Part shown: positions 32,142 to 44,324 of the stretch, piece by piece
Position numbering within the stretch: the stretch's first letter is position 1
Layout: each line of letters begins with the position of its first letter
DNA from: Uloborus plumipes
Lineage: Eukaryota > Arthropoda > Arachnida > Araneae > Uloboridae
Assembly (NCBI GenBank): GCA_038373865.1
Contig: JAXGGA010002853.1
Location: 49,450-113,449 of the forward strand
Direction of reading: 5' to 3'
DNA: 64,000 nt
The notes under the pieces: generated by a model
Databases searched by the model: none
What the model saw: the letters and a program-made list of their open reading frames with translations, nothing else
Told to the model about the DNA's origin: nothing
Position numbers and translations under genes: made by a program

Positions 32142-34553
32142 GTTCGTGAAACAAAATTCGGTTGGTGATTGGCATAGAGATGGGATTTTCACTCATTCTC
32201 TATTGTCAATACTTTTTAGTGAACATCTTTGTATTTACAGAGAAACAAGAAAAAGAATGCAAATGATTTTGCAATGAGCGATTTAAGATATGAAAAAAAT
32301 AAAATATGTTCATTAAATACATCGTCATTATCTTCACTTCATAATTTCAGGTGTTAATTTAATTGATATTTAAGAAAATTCTTTGAACATAACTAGGGGT
32401 GATTGTGTTCTAGTATTTAATCGGATTTCTGGTATTTTCATGATCGATTCTAGTATTTTCATGTTCGGAAATACTCGAAATAAAATATTTTTAACTATGC
32501 TTTTATCTTCCCACCTCAGGAGTTTTTTTGCTTTTTCGAATTTCTGATGATTATACCGATAATTTTTAGTAATATTCATCGAATATAAGTTTAAGATATC
32601 ATTCTAATTGTTTTTTTGCTTCATTATATTATTTTAATTTTTTTGATTTTGATGCCTTCATGAGCTAATATTTAGAAAAGTGCCAATTTGAGTCCCAAGT
32701 GAATTTTCAATAGTATTTCAATAACTAGTTAAAAAAATAATTTTCCCCAGAAAGAAGATAAGGTTCTGCTTTCATTTCATCTAATAACATCAGAAATTTT
32801 TTTTTTTTCTTCAGAAAATATTGTTTTTATACATCAAAAATCAGATCAGTAACGTGTCCCCAGTAGCAAAGCTTAGCATGCAAACAGGTCATGCGCACTT
32901 TCTAACTTCCCAAAAAAACGCATTTGCACGAAAAACGATTTTATTTTTACCCCTTTGTTAATATTTTACTTCATTTTTGTTTTAATCGATTTCTGATTTT
33001 CTAGCCGATGTGAAATAAGCGTGTCCCAAGTTCCGCCGTCAGAGTGGTAACAATAACTTCCGATCTATGTTTAGGCTCCTAAAATCATTTCCTGCACCTA
33101 TACCACGTGATACTGAGTACCTGGTGGGATGTTTTATCGAATCGTAATTAAAAATTTGCATTTCTGCATCTAAAATTGTATGTAAGATTTTTTAAAGTGA
33201 TTTTATAAAATGTGTGTCATTTGAGTCATCAGATCGGTAACACGCTCTAAAATGCGCAGTTTTTATTATTTTAAAAATTATTTTATATATAAGTATAGTC
33301 CTTTATTACAAGTGAAAAAACCACGTGTTTGATTTTGGTTTAGTGCGATCGACTCGGAAATAAAAAAAAAACTTTGTCAGTTTGTCAGATCGGTAACAGT
33401 CAGAGCGGTAACATTGAAAAACAGTGAATATGTTACAGAACTAACTCACACGTTTCAGAAGTATAAAAAGCAAAAATCATAGGTTTTAGCCATATATTGA
33501 ATATTTTTGTTCTTAAAAAATGAAAAGCAATGAGTTTTTAGTACAATTGCTTCATTTGTGGTTTGTATGACCTTACAATAGAAGTTAGTAAAATAAGAAA
33601 AAGTGACACTGCATAAATTAAGTTAATTAATTATTATTATTTTATTTATTTATTTATTTATTTATTTTTTTTGGTGCTTCAATTTCTCATAACTTTGCTA
33701 AATAACTAGATAATAACTAGCATGCTAAATTTGAATTTCTGATCAAGAAATTAAATTTCCTGCAACTAATTAAAGAAAAGCAAGCAGCAGAGTTGTGTGT
33801 TGAAAAAGTTGAAGTTGTGTGTTGTTTCAAAACAAAACAAATGTTTTATTAGCTTGGATTTGGTAATCTCATAATTTCTTTTATCTAAAAACCTTATCGC
33901 TCATTTTTATTTCCAAGAAATGCTTTTTTATAATGAAATTTGATTTTTTAGCCTAATATATATATTTTAATATAATTATCTTAATTCTATGTTAAAAATG
34001 CAAGGAAATCTATATACATAAAAGACTACTTTTGAAAACGTATGTCCGGGGTAATCTTCCAAACTACCGGACCGATTTTAACCATTTTTTCACCGTAAAT
34101 AGCTACAGCAACAAGGATCAGGATAAGCTATAATTTATTTTTAAAAAGCTTAGTTTAAAAAAGTTATTATGGAAAATAGTAAATTTCATATAGTTTCCCT
34201 ATTAAATGATTAAATTTTCAGTCCATTGTTGCAAAAATTTGTTGCCTGGTAACAACAATATTAATGGTGATCATAATGAAAATGTGAACCAAGGCTTCTC
34301 TGGAGTAAGTATGAAATTTATTGCTTTCTTAGGATTTTTAGATTCATCTGTGCCAATAATCGCTAACGAGACTAAATAAAAAGATAATTGATTTTGGCAA
34401 CAGTTAGAGAACAGAAAATGTTTATAGTCAAAAATTTCTAAGTTAGGTACATAAGATGTTTTCACCAATGTAGTCACAAGGATATAAACTAATGATGGGA
34501 CTTATTTTACGTGTAATGTTTGGAAATACTTGACTCCAGTGCGATTGATTTTA

Positions 34554-35449
34554 CAAGGTGCGATAGAGAAACTTGCTGATTTTAATTGAATGCTAATTAG
34601 CAAGAAGTAGTCAGAAAGGAGTGGGAAGAGTCTTATTTTAAAGAGAGGGTCCTGAAGTTTAGTTATCTCATAGTTTAGTTGTCGCCATGCGTCGGACAAA
34701 GGAGCAACGAGCGTTCGCCGCCGAATCTTACTTTTCAAATAATCTTTCGGTGGTCGCCACTCAACGTGCCTTCCGAACTCGGTTCAAAATTCAGCCCGTT
34801 GTTCCCATTCCTGGCTGGGAATCGACTGTTTTGTGGGTGAAAACATTCAGGGAAAGTGAGAGTGTGGCAAACAGAGGCCCAGGAGGTCAACGGATTTCCA
34901 GAATCTTAGAAAACGTCGAAAAAGTGAAGGAGTCGTTTTTGCGCTCTCCCAGGCGTTCGGCGAGTAAACACGCTGCTGCTTTGGGGATTTTTGATTGGAC
35001 ACTGAGACGAATTCTTCACAACGAACTCCAGTTTCATCCCTACAAACTTGCTGAGTACCACCAGTTGAGTAATAACGTCTCCTTGAGAGGTGACGTACCG
35101 TGGCCGGCCCGCTCTTCCGATTTGACACTCTGTGACTATTTTTATGGGGGTATCTCAAATCGATCGTTTACAACGACAAGCCCCGGACCCTGCAACGCCT
35201 GGAGAACAACATCCGGCTTGCTATCACCAACATCACATCAGTCGATATGCTCGAAAGAGTGCAACAAATCTAGGGTACATGAGTGCATCATTAACAGGGG
35301 CCGTCATTCTTCCCGATGTAGTTTTTAAATCTAACTAATCTAAAAATACAGAATGGGTGCCATATCTTATAAAAAGTAGTAAACTGATACATGATGTACT
35401 TTTCCCTTAGTTGACTTTTCAAGTCTGCAAGTTTCTCCGCCGAACCCTG
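34554..35449 (+). mobile_element. Internally deleted mariner, 896 bp
   Basis: The left end CAAGGTGCGATAGAGAAACT and reverse right end CAGGGTTCGGCGGAGAAACT align, with TA outside both (34552-34553, 35450-35451). The ends are more diverged from each other than in the mariner at 23785, so this copy is older. Confidence 0.65.
34687..35337 (+). pseudogene. Mariner transposase remnant
   Basis: The frame starts with RRTKEQRAFAAESYFSNNLS and VVATQRAFRTRF (DUF4817-type HTH), then KHAAALGIFDWTLRRILHNE (second HTH) to about residue 120. It then jumps to WPARSSDLTLCDYF, the block around the third catalytic Asp. The middle, with the first and second Asp, is deleted. After about 35150 the reading shifts to another frame (RLENN..., MLERVQQN-like blocks, ending in LPDVVFKSN). 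The gene cannot make an active transposase. Confidence 0.8.
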
Positions 35450-37297
35450 TACCAAGCTTATAACATTTCCGATTTACCTAAACATTATTTGTAGCTTGCA
35501 TTTGTATTTAAGGTGTGTAATACAGTTTTTTAGTTTGTCGAGTCAGAAAAAATTGCCATTGTTTACAGAAGTAGCCATTGTGTGTATAGATATGCACTTT
35601 AATGTTGAAAAATTCATGAACGAGTGTCACTAAAACACCATACCCGGGCAGGGCCGGGTACCCGGCTAGTGATATATTTAGAGATGTTAACGAAGACTGA
35701 GAGCATAAACTCAAATATGTAGCTCATATTGACATCAGATCTGTAACATTCATCAGATCTGTAACGGCTTAAAAGTGAGTAATCTAAGGAGGGGGTAAAT
35801 AACTTCCTTGACCTCCCCCCTTTTTTTTTTCTTGCATTTAGACCCAATTTAGACTTAAAATCCAACATTAGTTTTTTTCTGCAAAAAAATTTTTTTTTCT
35901 GAAAACTCCAACTTCAAATTGGCACTTTTCTAAATATTGGCTCTCATTTTAAAAAAATATGAGAATCGAATTTTTCGCATTTTTGATGCTTATTATCCTT
36001 AGTTAGGTGACAAATAAATGAAATATATTTATACTAAAAAATTACAAATTTAAAATATTTGAGCGAAATTCTGCTTCTTTTATGAAAATCAAAATGTCAA
36101 AGTTAAAATTTAAAGATCTGATTAAGTTTTATTTTGCTTCAATTATGTGGATAGTAAAAATAGTATGTTTATCGTAGAGCTTCTGATTGTAGTCTAAAGT
36201 AAGTTTATTTGAATTATTTTTTATGCCATTTTCATACTTTTAACGTCTTAATTTTGAAAATTGCGATTTTCTTGCGTCCGCTGTGATAATCATATTTCGC
36301 ATTTTCGATGCTTTTTATTCCTTGTTGAAAGGCAAACAAATAACATTTCTTTTTTTATTTTGTTTAAATCCTTAAAATAAAAGTTTTAAACAAATTCCAT
36401 GCTCTTTTATAGTGTCAGATGTAAAAAACTTAAATGCTGAATCTGTGGCTGAATTTTATTTTTGTTTCAATTATTTAAGTTTTTTAACACATACAAAATA
36501 TCTTTAAATAGTATTTCACTTCAGTATTAATAAATATGAAATCCTTGACTCAGGTCATATTGTACTGATTAGGAGATTTATGGGTACTGCATCTTGATCA
36601 ATTCTTTTTCATATTTTCAGTGATAAATGCAACTTTCATTACTTTATAAATATTTTCGCACAACAAACAGTAATTCTGTTAGACTTTTGCTTTCTCCTTA
36701 AAATATTTTTCTGGGGATAATTTGTTCAACACCAGTTCAAGTGTAACTTTATTGTTCATTTACAGTTTAATTAAATGTATACACAATATTTTGACTAAAA
36801 CCTATTTGAAACTATTCGAATGTAGGAAATGTGTTGGTTTATGAAAGGAAATTAATTATTGTATATGTATGGTTATAAAATTAGGTGTGCTTAATTAATA
36901 GGGGCTTTGATTTAAAAAAAAAAACAGTCCCCATCCCTCACACACATACACATTTTCTCTTTAAAACTTTCAGGTATTTTTTTATGAACTCACAATCACC
37001 CCTGCATAACATAGTTTACACTGAAAGTTTTTTGAAAATATGTCCTAAAATGGTTTATTTTGTTACTTCCAGCTCTATCATATTCTCGTTCAGAATCTAA
37101 GTCTTTTTTTGAAATAGTATGCAGGCTACTTTTGGTAAAAGTCAGAAAAAATGATAATCGTTTTCTGCTTTTTCATTTCTGAACAAATTACTTTTGGTCA
37201 CCTTTTAGTTACTTTTTTGTCGCCTTTTAGTCACCTTTGTTTTAAAATTTGTCACCTTTCTCACCTTTTTCAAAGACCATCAGCAGTTTTCGCCCTG

Positions 37298-38150
37298 AGT
37301 TTTAAAGTTATTAATGTTTGAAAAGTGAAAATATGGCGATTTTCTTATTTAGATTATACACTCACTCATCAAAATGTTTACCTACTTCCAAGTGTCTCAG
37401 AATCTTAAAATTTGGCATCAAGGTATATTTCCATACACTAACTATGGGAAAAATCTAAAAAGTCCAAAAACTACATTAAAAAAGCAAGAAAAAGAGAATT
37501 TTTTTTATGAGTATCTTGGCGCGATTTATAAATGGTTCGTCAAACAAAAGCGCCAAAATGCTTGTAAAACGTTGCCAAAAATAAAATACTTAAGTTTAAA
37601 ATCAAATGTTTTATTGTAAGCTGTTTCAAGGCTTAGTTTGCCTTGACGGAAGATTAAAAGGTTTATCAGGATGAAATAAATAATTCGAAAACTTAAATAC
37701 ATATAGTTATGACCTTAACTGTGATCTTTGTTGCTATAAGTTTGAAGTACCTGGGGACCGAGCCCGCTCGGTTAAAAAAAAAGAGGTTTGTAAACTCGTG
37801 TTTCTTTTAAAATGCGAAGTACTTATTTAGATAAACTTGAAAAGCATTTTTAAGCCTTTGGTTGCAATTAAGCATTTAAAACAGTCGTAATTTGTTTTAA
37901 AAAACACAACCATATTTAACATTTTGAAGCAAAAATGGGGCACCGGTGTCCCACTGAACGAAACACCGATTTCCCATGAATATTTTACCTTTTACGCAGA
38001 AAGGGACACCACTGTTCTGTGCTGTATTACATAACCATAAAATTATTAAAATGCTAAATATAATATTTTCCCCTTATTTTACCATAAATTAATGCAGAGT
38101 AATGAAAAAAGTATGAAAAATACGTTGATAAAAATTCTGCCTCAAAGGGT
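37298..38150. other. No gene; one short palindrome
   Basis: AT-rich DNA. The phrase ACCGAGCCCGCTCGGT (37757-37772) is a near-perfect palindrome next to an A-run, possibly a retroposon tail. Otherwise nothing. Confidence 0.4.
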
Positions 38151-38526
38151 TAATCCATGCTCACCGTAAAATCACACCCAATTTCATTTAATTTGGCACC
38201 GAAGGCGCGGGAGGGGTTGATGAGAATATATGCAGAGTCCCTGTTCTCCAGTACGCATTTAGTCCAGTTGGTTTTGTCTTTTACTTCACTTGACACTCCA
38301 AGGTTTCCCCCGTACATACCACAACTCGTGGTTTAACCGGGATGGGGCCTTGAAGAGCGCTCTGTTCATTTTTGAGCCAGACCCAAGGGCCGAGCAGACC
38401 CTTGGCCCAGCATTCCCCCAGAGGTATCGTTTCACTTGGAGGATTTTATGACAACGAACATTTTTAACGTCCCCCAGCCACCATTAATGAAGACGATGGA
38501 TCTTTGATCGGCTGGGCTTCCTCTAT
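38151..38526 (+). other. GC-richer unique-looking segment upstream of the Tigger remnant
   Basis: This stretch is clearly GC-richer than its surroundings and contains TTGAGCCAGACCCAAGGGCC and CCCTTGGCCCAGC, a partial inverted pair (38376-38412). I could not assign it to a gene. It may be an unrecognised transposon or an exon-bearing host segment. Confidence 0.3.
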
Positions 38527-39013
38527 ATGATCAGACCGGGACCCTCTGGTTTCATAAAAGATGCTTTATCTTTAGATCCAGATAATGAAAATCAAGAAAA
38601 CAACAATATGGGGGAGTTAAATTTACAAAATGAGTGGGAGGTTTTACAAAAGAAAATGAACATTATTTCCAGTACAGACTTTATGGATTTTGTAGAAGTC
38701 GATGACGAGGTACTAGTGACAGAGTACCATAACGATGAAGAAATTTTAGCAAGTGTAAGAGAAGCGATAATAGCGAACAAGATTCTGGTGAACAAGATTC
38801 CGGTGATGAAGATATAGAGGAAATTGAGCAAGTAATCAAATTACCTTCAATCCAAGATGCAAGAGAAGCAGCAGATTTACTGCGTGTTTTTGTAGAATCC
38901 CGACCTAATGTTCCCGACTCTATCTTTGATGCTTTAAAAATATCTGCGGACTATTTGTTGAAAGAACAAGTTTTTTTCTCAGAAACAATGTTTAATTACA
39001 GATTTAAAAAAAA
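38527..39013 (+). pseudogene. pogo/Tigger-type transposase C-terminal remnant
   Basis: The first frame reads an acidic stretch, NMGELNLQNEWEVLQ and DEEILASVREA. After a one-base shift near 38765 a second frame continues with SGDEDIEEIEQVIKLPSIQD, REAADLLRVFVESRPNVP and FDALKISADYLL. Tigger and jerky-type pogo transposases end with an acidic tract followed by an A-L-LR-F-E block of this kind. The DNA-binding and DDE domains are absent, so only the 3' part of the element remains. The pogo-like 3' end at 39305 supports this. Confidence 0.6.
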
Positions 39014-39221
39014 AAAAAAATGCAGATATTCTTGGTGAGTCAAAATTGTTATATTATGCATAAAAATTAGAATTTGTTTTCCAAACTACAAAAACTTTTG
39101 AATTTAATTACATTATACGTTAATTATTCCAATTATACATATAATATCTTTGGTACATTATTATGTCACTTTTTTTTATCACATTTCAATTTGTTGAACA
39201 TTAATGGTAGTATTTTTGTTT

Positions 39222-39305
39222 ATTCTATGGATGGTTTTCTGTCCTTTTCGATAACTCGAATTCTTTTTGCTCTCCCTGCAACTTTGACTTATCGAAGTTT
39301 CACTG
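39222..39305 (+). mobile_element. 3' end of the pogo/Tigger element
   Basis: The sequence ends ACTTATCGAAGTTTCACTG, followed by TA. ATCGAAGTT and ATAACTCGAA words are typical of Tigger-type TIRs. The matching left end was not found, so the element is probably 5'-truncated. Confidence 0.5.
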
Positions 39306-39477
39306 TAAATAAGGGAAAAAATAAACTGAAATGATTCAGCATAGAAATGTATCGTAAAATTTTTTATTGTATTTAGTGTTTACATTAACCAAAATTAGCA
39401 GCAACAAACTATATTTCTCTTTGAGAAATGTTTGTTAACATTTGAAGGTATTCTAATACAAAAAGTATAGTTATATT

Positions 39478-39715
39478 TGGGTCATTCCGATGAAAATGGT
39501 ACAAATTATGTCTGAAACTCTTTACTTAAGATTATAAATAATTTCCACCATCTAATCTTTTTTTTTTTTTGAGTTTCCATTTATTTGTGTATAATGAAGT
39601 GTAAATAACTAGTACATGACTCATTTATGAAAGGATTTTAAATATTTTGATCATTTTGGTTAACAGAGTGGACATATAAGAGTGAACAAATAAGCCTTTA
39701 AAAATATCTGTATAA
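39478..39715 (-). mobile_element. Truncated third copy of the 14008 family
   Basis: It starts TGGGTCATTCCGATGAAAAT and then matches the right end of copy 1 in reverse, including AACAGAGTGGACA and AACAAATAAGCCTTTAAAA. Homology stops near 39715. Confidence 0.7.
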
Positions 39716-39816
39716 TCCAAGGTTGGGTTTTTGACTTCAAAAAGCAGTTTTTGACATGACATGTCTAAAACTGACATACAGTCATCCTGAAAAATATTAA
39801 ACAAAAAGGTATACAT

Positions 39817-39978
39817 CTTATCAAGTTTAATAAACATTAAATTAATAAATTTAATGAAAATAATTTATCATTCTTTTAAACTAACTTATTTTGCTGTGAA
39901 AAAAGTTAAATATTAAAACTTAATTCCAGCTTTTAAAGTAGTTTTGTTTAAATGTTTATATAACTATCAATTAATTAT
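39817..39978 (+). repeat. ~165-bp tandem unit, left part (copia target)
   Basis: This unit (CTTATCAAGTTTAAT ... TAACTATCAATTA) recurs at 44564-44726 and 44727-44891. The copia element inserted at its edge. Confidence 0.75.
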
Positions 39979-40197
39979 TGATGTCAGATTTAGTTCTGCG
40001 CATTTGGAATTGGTGGATCTCATCTAATACGTCAATCATGGAGCCTCATTGCCAGAACCAACAAAATAAACTTTATTTACAGTGTATAAATATTCAAGCA
40101 AATTTGCATAAAGAAAAAAAGGTTAAACAAAAGTGATCTTCTTGATCGTTAAAGAATTTGCATGGAGCTGTGAAAAAAGACGCTCGATAGTCCAACA
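39979..40197 (-). repeat. 3' LTR of the copia element
   Basis: On the element strand it begins TGTTGGACTATCGAGCG and ends CTGACATCA. It matches the other LTR with a handful of substitutions, for example near 40017 and 40089-40098. Confidence 0.9.
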
Positions 40198-40216
40198 TAT
40201 CCCCCTCATTTTCACA
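40198..40216 (-). other. Polypurine tract
   Basis: On the element strand, a purine-rich AAAATGAGGGGGATA lies directly before the 3' LTR, the usual primer site for plus-strand synthesis. Confidence 0.7.
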
Positions 40217-40237
40217 GATCCATACAAGAAAAATATT

Positions 40238-40789
40238 TTAATCACTGAAATAAAATACCCTTTTACAAAAGACCATTAACTGTTGCACAGTTAAGCATTT
40301 TGTCAAGCAATCTGCTAAGTTGTTCTTTCCATCAACATGAATTAAATCAAATTTATCATCCTTTAAATTTTCTTTTACAAAAAAGTATTTGATGCCTATA
40401 TGTTTAGTTCGTTTATTTTCCACAAAATTTCTTAAAAAATAAATAGCACTTTTTCTATTGCAATAAATTTTAGGCCTTTCAAAATTTACTCCCAAATTTT
40501 TACAATCTTGTAAGATTCGCGGAAGCCAAATAATTTCTTTAACTACTTCTGATATCGCGATGAACTCTGATTCCATGCTGGAAAGAGCAACTGTTGCCTG
40601 TTTGGACGATAACCAAGATATTGGAACACTATCTAACGTAACTAAAAACCCACTTACTGATTTTCGATCATCTCGATCTGAAGACCAACTAGCATCTACG
40701 TAAGCTTCTACATTAGAATTACTAGCTTTAGAAAAGTCCAAGCAATATCCTTTAGTACTTATGACATAATTTAAAACTTGGCATAACAT
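40238..40789 (-). pseudogene. Copia RNase H region
   Basis: The frame carries the copia RNase H landmarks: AYVDASWSSDRDDRKSVSGF (first Asp), ALSSMESEFIAISE (Glu), and ADCLTKCL near the C-terminus. The third acidic position, usually Asp in a CDN-type motif, is Asn here (IYCNRKSAI), which should abolish catalysis. It is in the same frame as the RT region, separated only by a TAG (40793-40795) where a Trp codon is normal. Confidence 0.9.
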
Positions 40790-40792
40790 TTT

Positions 40793-41716
40793 CTAATGAC
40801 TTTTTGAAGGTGAATTACAATATTTAGACAACAAAGATACATGAAACATAATATCAGGCCGCGTTCTTGTGGCTAAAAATAAAAGACTAGCTATCAAAGA
40901 TCTATAAGGCACATTCTGAATTTCTTCCCCCTTTGCACATTTCTCAACAATTGCACCAGGGCTTAGAGGAACTTTGACATTTTCTTTTCTATATTGATTA
41001 AATACAGAATCTAATTTTTCGATATAACTTTTCTGATGCATAAATAAAGGACCATCAGTACATTCGAATTCAACCCCTAAGAATTTTGAAATTCCTCCTA
41101 AATTTTTAATGTCGAACTTTGATTGTATTAAACTGATTGCATGATGTAACAAATCGTTGTTTAAAGCAAATACAGCTAGATCGTCTACATATACTAAAAT
41201 TATAATTTGCCAATTCAAATGAAAAACACAGTTACTACTTGCTAGCTTTTTGAAATTTAACTCAGCAAATACTTTATTTAACTCATGAAACCACTCACGC
41301 CCTGATTGATGTAAGCCATACAAAGCTTTTTTAAGTTTCATTACATAGTTTTCCTTGCCCTTCGTTACAAAACCTTTTGGTTGTTCCAGATATATGGTTT
41401 CTTTTAAGTTTCCATACAAATATGCACATTTTATGTCTAAATGAGCATGTTTCCAACTTTTTAATGCAACTAGTATTATAAAGAAAAATCGAACTGAAGT
41501 GAAATTAATGACGGGCGAGTATGTATCAAAAAAATTTATCTCTTCGGTCTGCCTGAAACCAAGAGCTACTAATCTTGAGCGATATATTTTAATTGAGTTA
41601 CTAGTATCCGTTTTTAAATTGTACACCCATTTGCAACCCAAAATTTTTGCGGCTTCTTTACGCGGAACTAACTCGTAAACGCCGCGAGATTCTAACGTTT
41701 TTATCTCTTCCCTCAT
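40793..41716 (-). pseudogene. Copia reverse transcriptase region
   Basis: It starts in the linker LESRGVYELVPRKEAAKILG and KWVYNLK. The fingers and palm follow: HLDIKCAYLYGNLKETIY (first Asp), LYGLHQSGREW, and the YVDD catalytic box in ILVYVDDLAVFA. NVPYRSLIASLLFLATRTRP marks the C-terminal connection. The domain itself looks intact. It is preceded by an in-frame TGA (41726-41728) and followed by an in-frame TAG. Confidence 0.95.
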
Positions 41717-41725
41717 TGATCTGAG

Positions 41726-42358
41726 TCATTCGTTCTTTTCCGAACAATTTTGAGATTCTTCATAAGTTAAAGGAATTTTAACTTCCGCGCAATGAATTTC
41801 AATCTCACTATCACTCAAAAGTTCATCATTGTCACTCCCCAGAATTTCTTGATCTAAATTTTTCGTTGAAAAATCAAATTCATCGGGATTAAACTGAATA
41901 TCATTATTTTTGCAATAATTTTCTACTTCCTTAAGACTTCTAAGTCTAACTTTAGATTCAGGATAGTAATAAATATCTTTTCTACCCTCAGTTATCCCTG
42001 TCTTTCTACTAATTACCTTCCTTTCCCAATTTACTCGTTTTTCCCCACTGGTTTCGCCTTTATCGGGAATATCAAGAGAAATAGAAGTTTCGTCATCTGA
42101 CATATCACTTTCCGAACTTAGATTTGATGACATAATAACACTTTCTTTTACATTTGATTTAGTTTCATATTTGTATTTACTTTCGTCAAATTTTACATGT
42201 TTAGTTTCAATTACTCTTCGAGTACCAGGCTCCCATATCCTATATCCATATGTTTTTACGGCATAACCTACTAATGTACCGATTTTAGAATTGGGTTCGA
42301 ATTTATTTCGCCGTTGTTTTGGAATATGGTAATACGAGGTACTTCCTGTAGTTTTCAA
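41726..42358 (-). pseudogene. Copia integrase C-terminal region and linker
   Basis: It begins with the conserved copia post-integrase block around KFEPNSKIGTLVGY and GYRIWEPGTRRVIETKHVKF. An acidic, Ser-rich variable linker follows. It is joined to the preceding piece by a frameshift near 42360 and ends at a TGA (41726-41728) where family members usually have Trp. Confidence 0.85.
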
Positions 42359-42521
42359 ATGTCGAACTGAACTTTTTATCCGCCCATATATTTAATGGTG
42401 CTATATTTCCCAGAGTTTTATGCGGAAATCTATTTTTCAAATAGTTTATCGTATGCGCTAATTCTGCCCACAATGATTTTGGTAAATTAGTTTCGCTTAA
42501 CAAGGCTCTTACACCTTCCAT
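42303..42521 (-). pseudogene. Copia integrase, middle fragment
   Basis: The block RALLSETNLPKSLWAELAHT and YLKNRFPHKTL is the typical copia sequence just after the third integrase acidic residue. A one-base shift near 42525 separates it from the upstream fragment. Confidence 0.85.
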
Positions 42522-42768
42522 TATTGTCCTGTTCGGCCGTGCCGTTCATTTCCGCGGAATAAATATTAGTACGCTCGACCTTAATACCCTCAGATTTTAA
42601 ATGTTCTTCAAAATAGTTTGCACAAAATTCAAGCCCATTATCTGTTCGAATGCGTTTGATTTTTTTTTTCAAACTGTCTTTCAACTTCCGCCTGAAATAT
42701 TTTGAAGTATTTAAATGCCTCATTTTTATGTTTAAGAAAATAAATATGAGAATATCGAGAATAATCAT
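42487..42768 (-). pseudogene. Copia integrase catalytic fragment
   Basis: From about 42665 downward it reads IKRIRTDNGLEF (second catalytic Asp) and YSAEMNGTAE, where the third acidic residue is normally Glu in a PQNGVAER-like motif. The sequence before 42670 in this frame is out-of-frame shadow. The shift lies in the A-run at about 42659-42670. Confidence 0.85.
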
Positions 42769-43528
42769 CTACAATGCTTAGAAAATAACGTGAACCCTCC
42801 AAGGATTTTGAAATTGTGGGACCAAATATATCCATATGCAATAATTCTAAAATGCTATTTGTATTGATTTTATTTATACCTTTGAAATTCGCTCTATTTG
42901 ATTTTGAAATTTGACAAGTGTCGCAATTTTCAATTTTACCAGTTAAATTTTCTAACCCGTACACATTTTCAGATTTACTAAAGTTTTTTAAAGCTTGAGC
43001 ATTTAAATGCCCATATCTCTTATGCATGAACATTATTGAATTTTTCTCAGTTACACAAACTTCAGAAATAGGTACACTTGAATTTGCTTTCAAAATATAA
43101 AAATTATCTACTAAAGGAGCTTCTAAGAAAAATTGACCATTTGGCTTCCTTATTACAGCTTTACCATTCTTAATTTTTATAGAAAACCCAGCTTTGTCAA
43201 TTAATCTACCAGAAATCAAATTTCGCGACATATTTGGAGTATACATGACATTTTTCAGAGTAAGAATTTTATTACCTGCTTCCTGTTTTATTTCTATGGA
43301 AATGTCCCCGGAACCACAAATTTTCGTCGTTCCTTCCGCTATTACTGCTTTTGAATCTGGTGAACTTTTAAAATTTTGAAACAGTTCCAAGTCCGCACAG
43401 AAATGTTCAGTTGCTGCAGTATCAATCGCGAATTCCACTGTTCTCGTATTTGCAGTCATAGCACCAGCCAAAAAGGAACCCACTTCAGAATTGTTCTTTC
43501 TTTGATTTGAATTTGACCCTCTTTTCAT
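42638..43528 (-). pseudogene. Copia protease, GAG-pre-integrase and integrase N-terminus
   Basis: The order is: aspartic protease motif FAIDTAATEHFCAD, flap-side GSGDISIEIK, then the zinc-binding pre-integrase domain (H-x3-H in KRYGHLNAQAL and C-x2-C in CDTCQISKSNR), then the integrase core with LLHMDIFGP and FLSIVDDYSR (first catalytic Asp). It is in frame with gag, separated by a stop codon at 43541-43543. Confidence 0.9.
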
Positions 43529-43540
43529 CCTGCCGTGATT

Positions 43541-44299
43541 TTAAGTTGTTCCTTGTTCACGTCTGGAATTCTTGAAATTTGAATTATTTTTCTTTTTCGG
43601 ACAGTTCCGTGCATAATGTCCCTCTTCCCCGCACGAGAAACAAACGTTTCTTTTATTTCGGTCCAAGACGAATGCTGTTTGCGGGTATGTAGAAATTTCA
43701 TTCGTAACTTCCCGGTGTTGCAGTCTGTCGAACTCCGATATTAACGCTTTCCGTACATTTTCAGACGTGAATTCAACATCACTAAGTTGATAGAGTTTAC
43801 TTACCACATTGTCGTATTTCGGGCTTAAATTGCACAACAGTTGGTAAACTATTTCTGAATCCGCAACTGTTCTTCCAGCTGTTTCCAAATCCTTTGCTGC
43901 TCTAAAGATCCTTCCTATGAATACAGACATGTTCTCGTCGTCTTTCAAACTTATTCTGGTGAAGTCCGAACGTAGGGCTGCTATTCTTGCTCGTGTTGAA
44001 GGTTCATACACTTTGCATAGTGCTTCCCAAGCTTCTTTCGCATTTATTGTGTCAATGACCAGATTTTTCAATTCATCCTCCACCAGCAAGCAAATTGTAG
44101 AAAAGGCTTTCGAGTCCCTCTTTTTCCAAGCCTTAATTTCTTTTTCGTCTGCTCCTTCCTTCAATTTCTTGGTTCCATCTACTATGCCGAAAACATCATA
44201 GTTCGTCAATAACATTTTGACGTTAAATTTCCCATTCCGATAATTGTCCCTGTTCAATTTTTGGAATTTAAATACGCTACCTTCATCAGCGTATGCCAT
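43541..44299 (-). pseudogene. Copia gag region
   Basis: A 252-residue frame starts at an ATG 26 bases inside the PBS. It has the UBN2/gag-polypeptide signatures LNRDNYRNGKFNVKMLL and AKEAWEALCKVYEPS, and a C-terminal CCHC zinc knuckle (CFSCGEEGHYARNC). In copia, gag and pol form one ORF. Here a TAA (43541-43543) splits them in the same frame, probably a nonsense mutation, although programmed readthrough cannot be dismissed from one copy. Confidence 0.9.
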
Positions 44300-44324
44300 G
44301 GTTCATTTACTATTTCAATTCTAA

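Larger units (their letters stand above)
32662..35943. mobile_element. 3.3 kb element with ~28-bp TIRs
   Basis: The left end GAGCTAATATTTAGAAAAGT and the right end (reverse strand GAGCCAATATTTAGAAAAGT) continue matching through GCCAATTTGA. Inside, the phrases CAGATCGGTAACA or CAGATCTGTAACA recur (33230, 33385, 35738, 35757). The mariner at 34554 is nested in it. No TSD could be established. Confidence 0.5.
31780..37297. mobile_element. Possible 5.5 kb element with GTCACCTTT subterminal repeats
   Basis: The outermost bases are CAGGGCGA on the left and TCGCCCTG on the right, with AGTTT directly outside both ends (31775-31779, 37298-37302). Next to each end are five or six GTCACCTTT-like words (31795-31870 and 37195-37265). 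They are in the same orientation at both ends, which is unusual for TIR elements. The TIR is only 8 bp and the TSD 5 bp, so chance is a real alternative. No transposase of its own was found. Confidence 0.4.

Noticed and set aside
40238..44299. Plus-strand open frames opposite the copia genes (e.g. 43194-43379, 43917-44201)
   Set aside because: They are antisense shadows of conserved minus-strand coding sequence.
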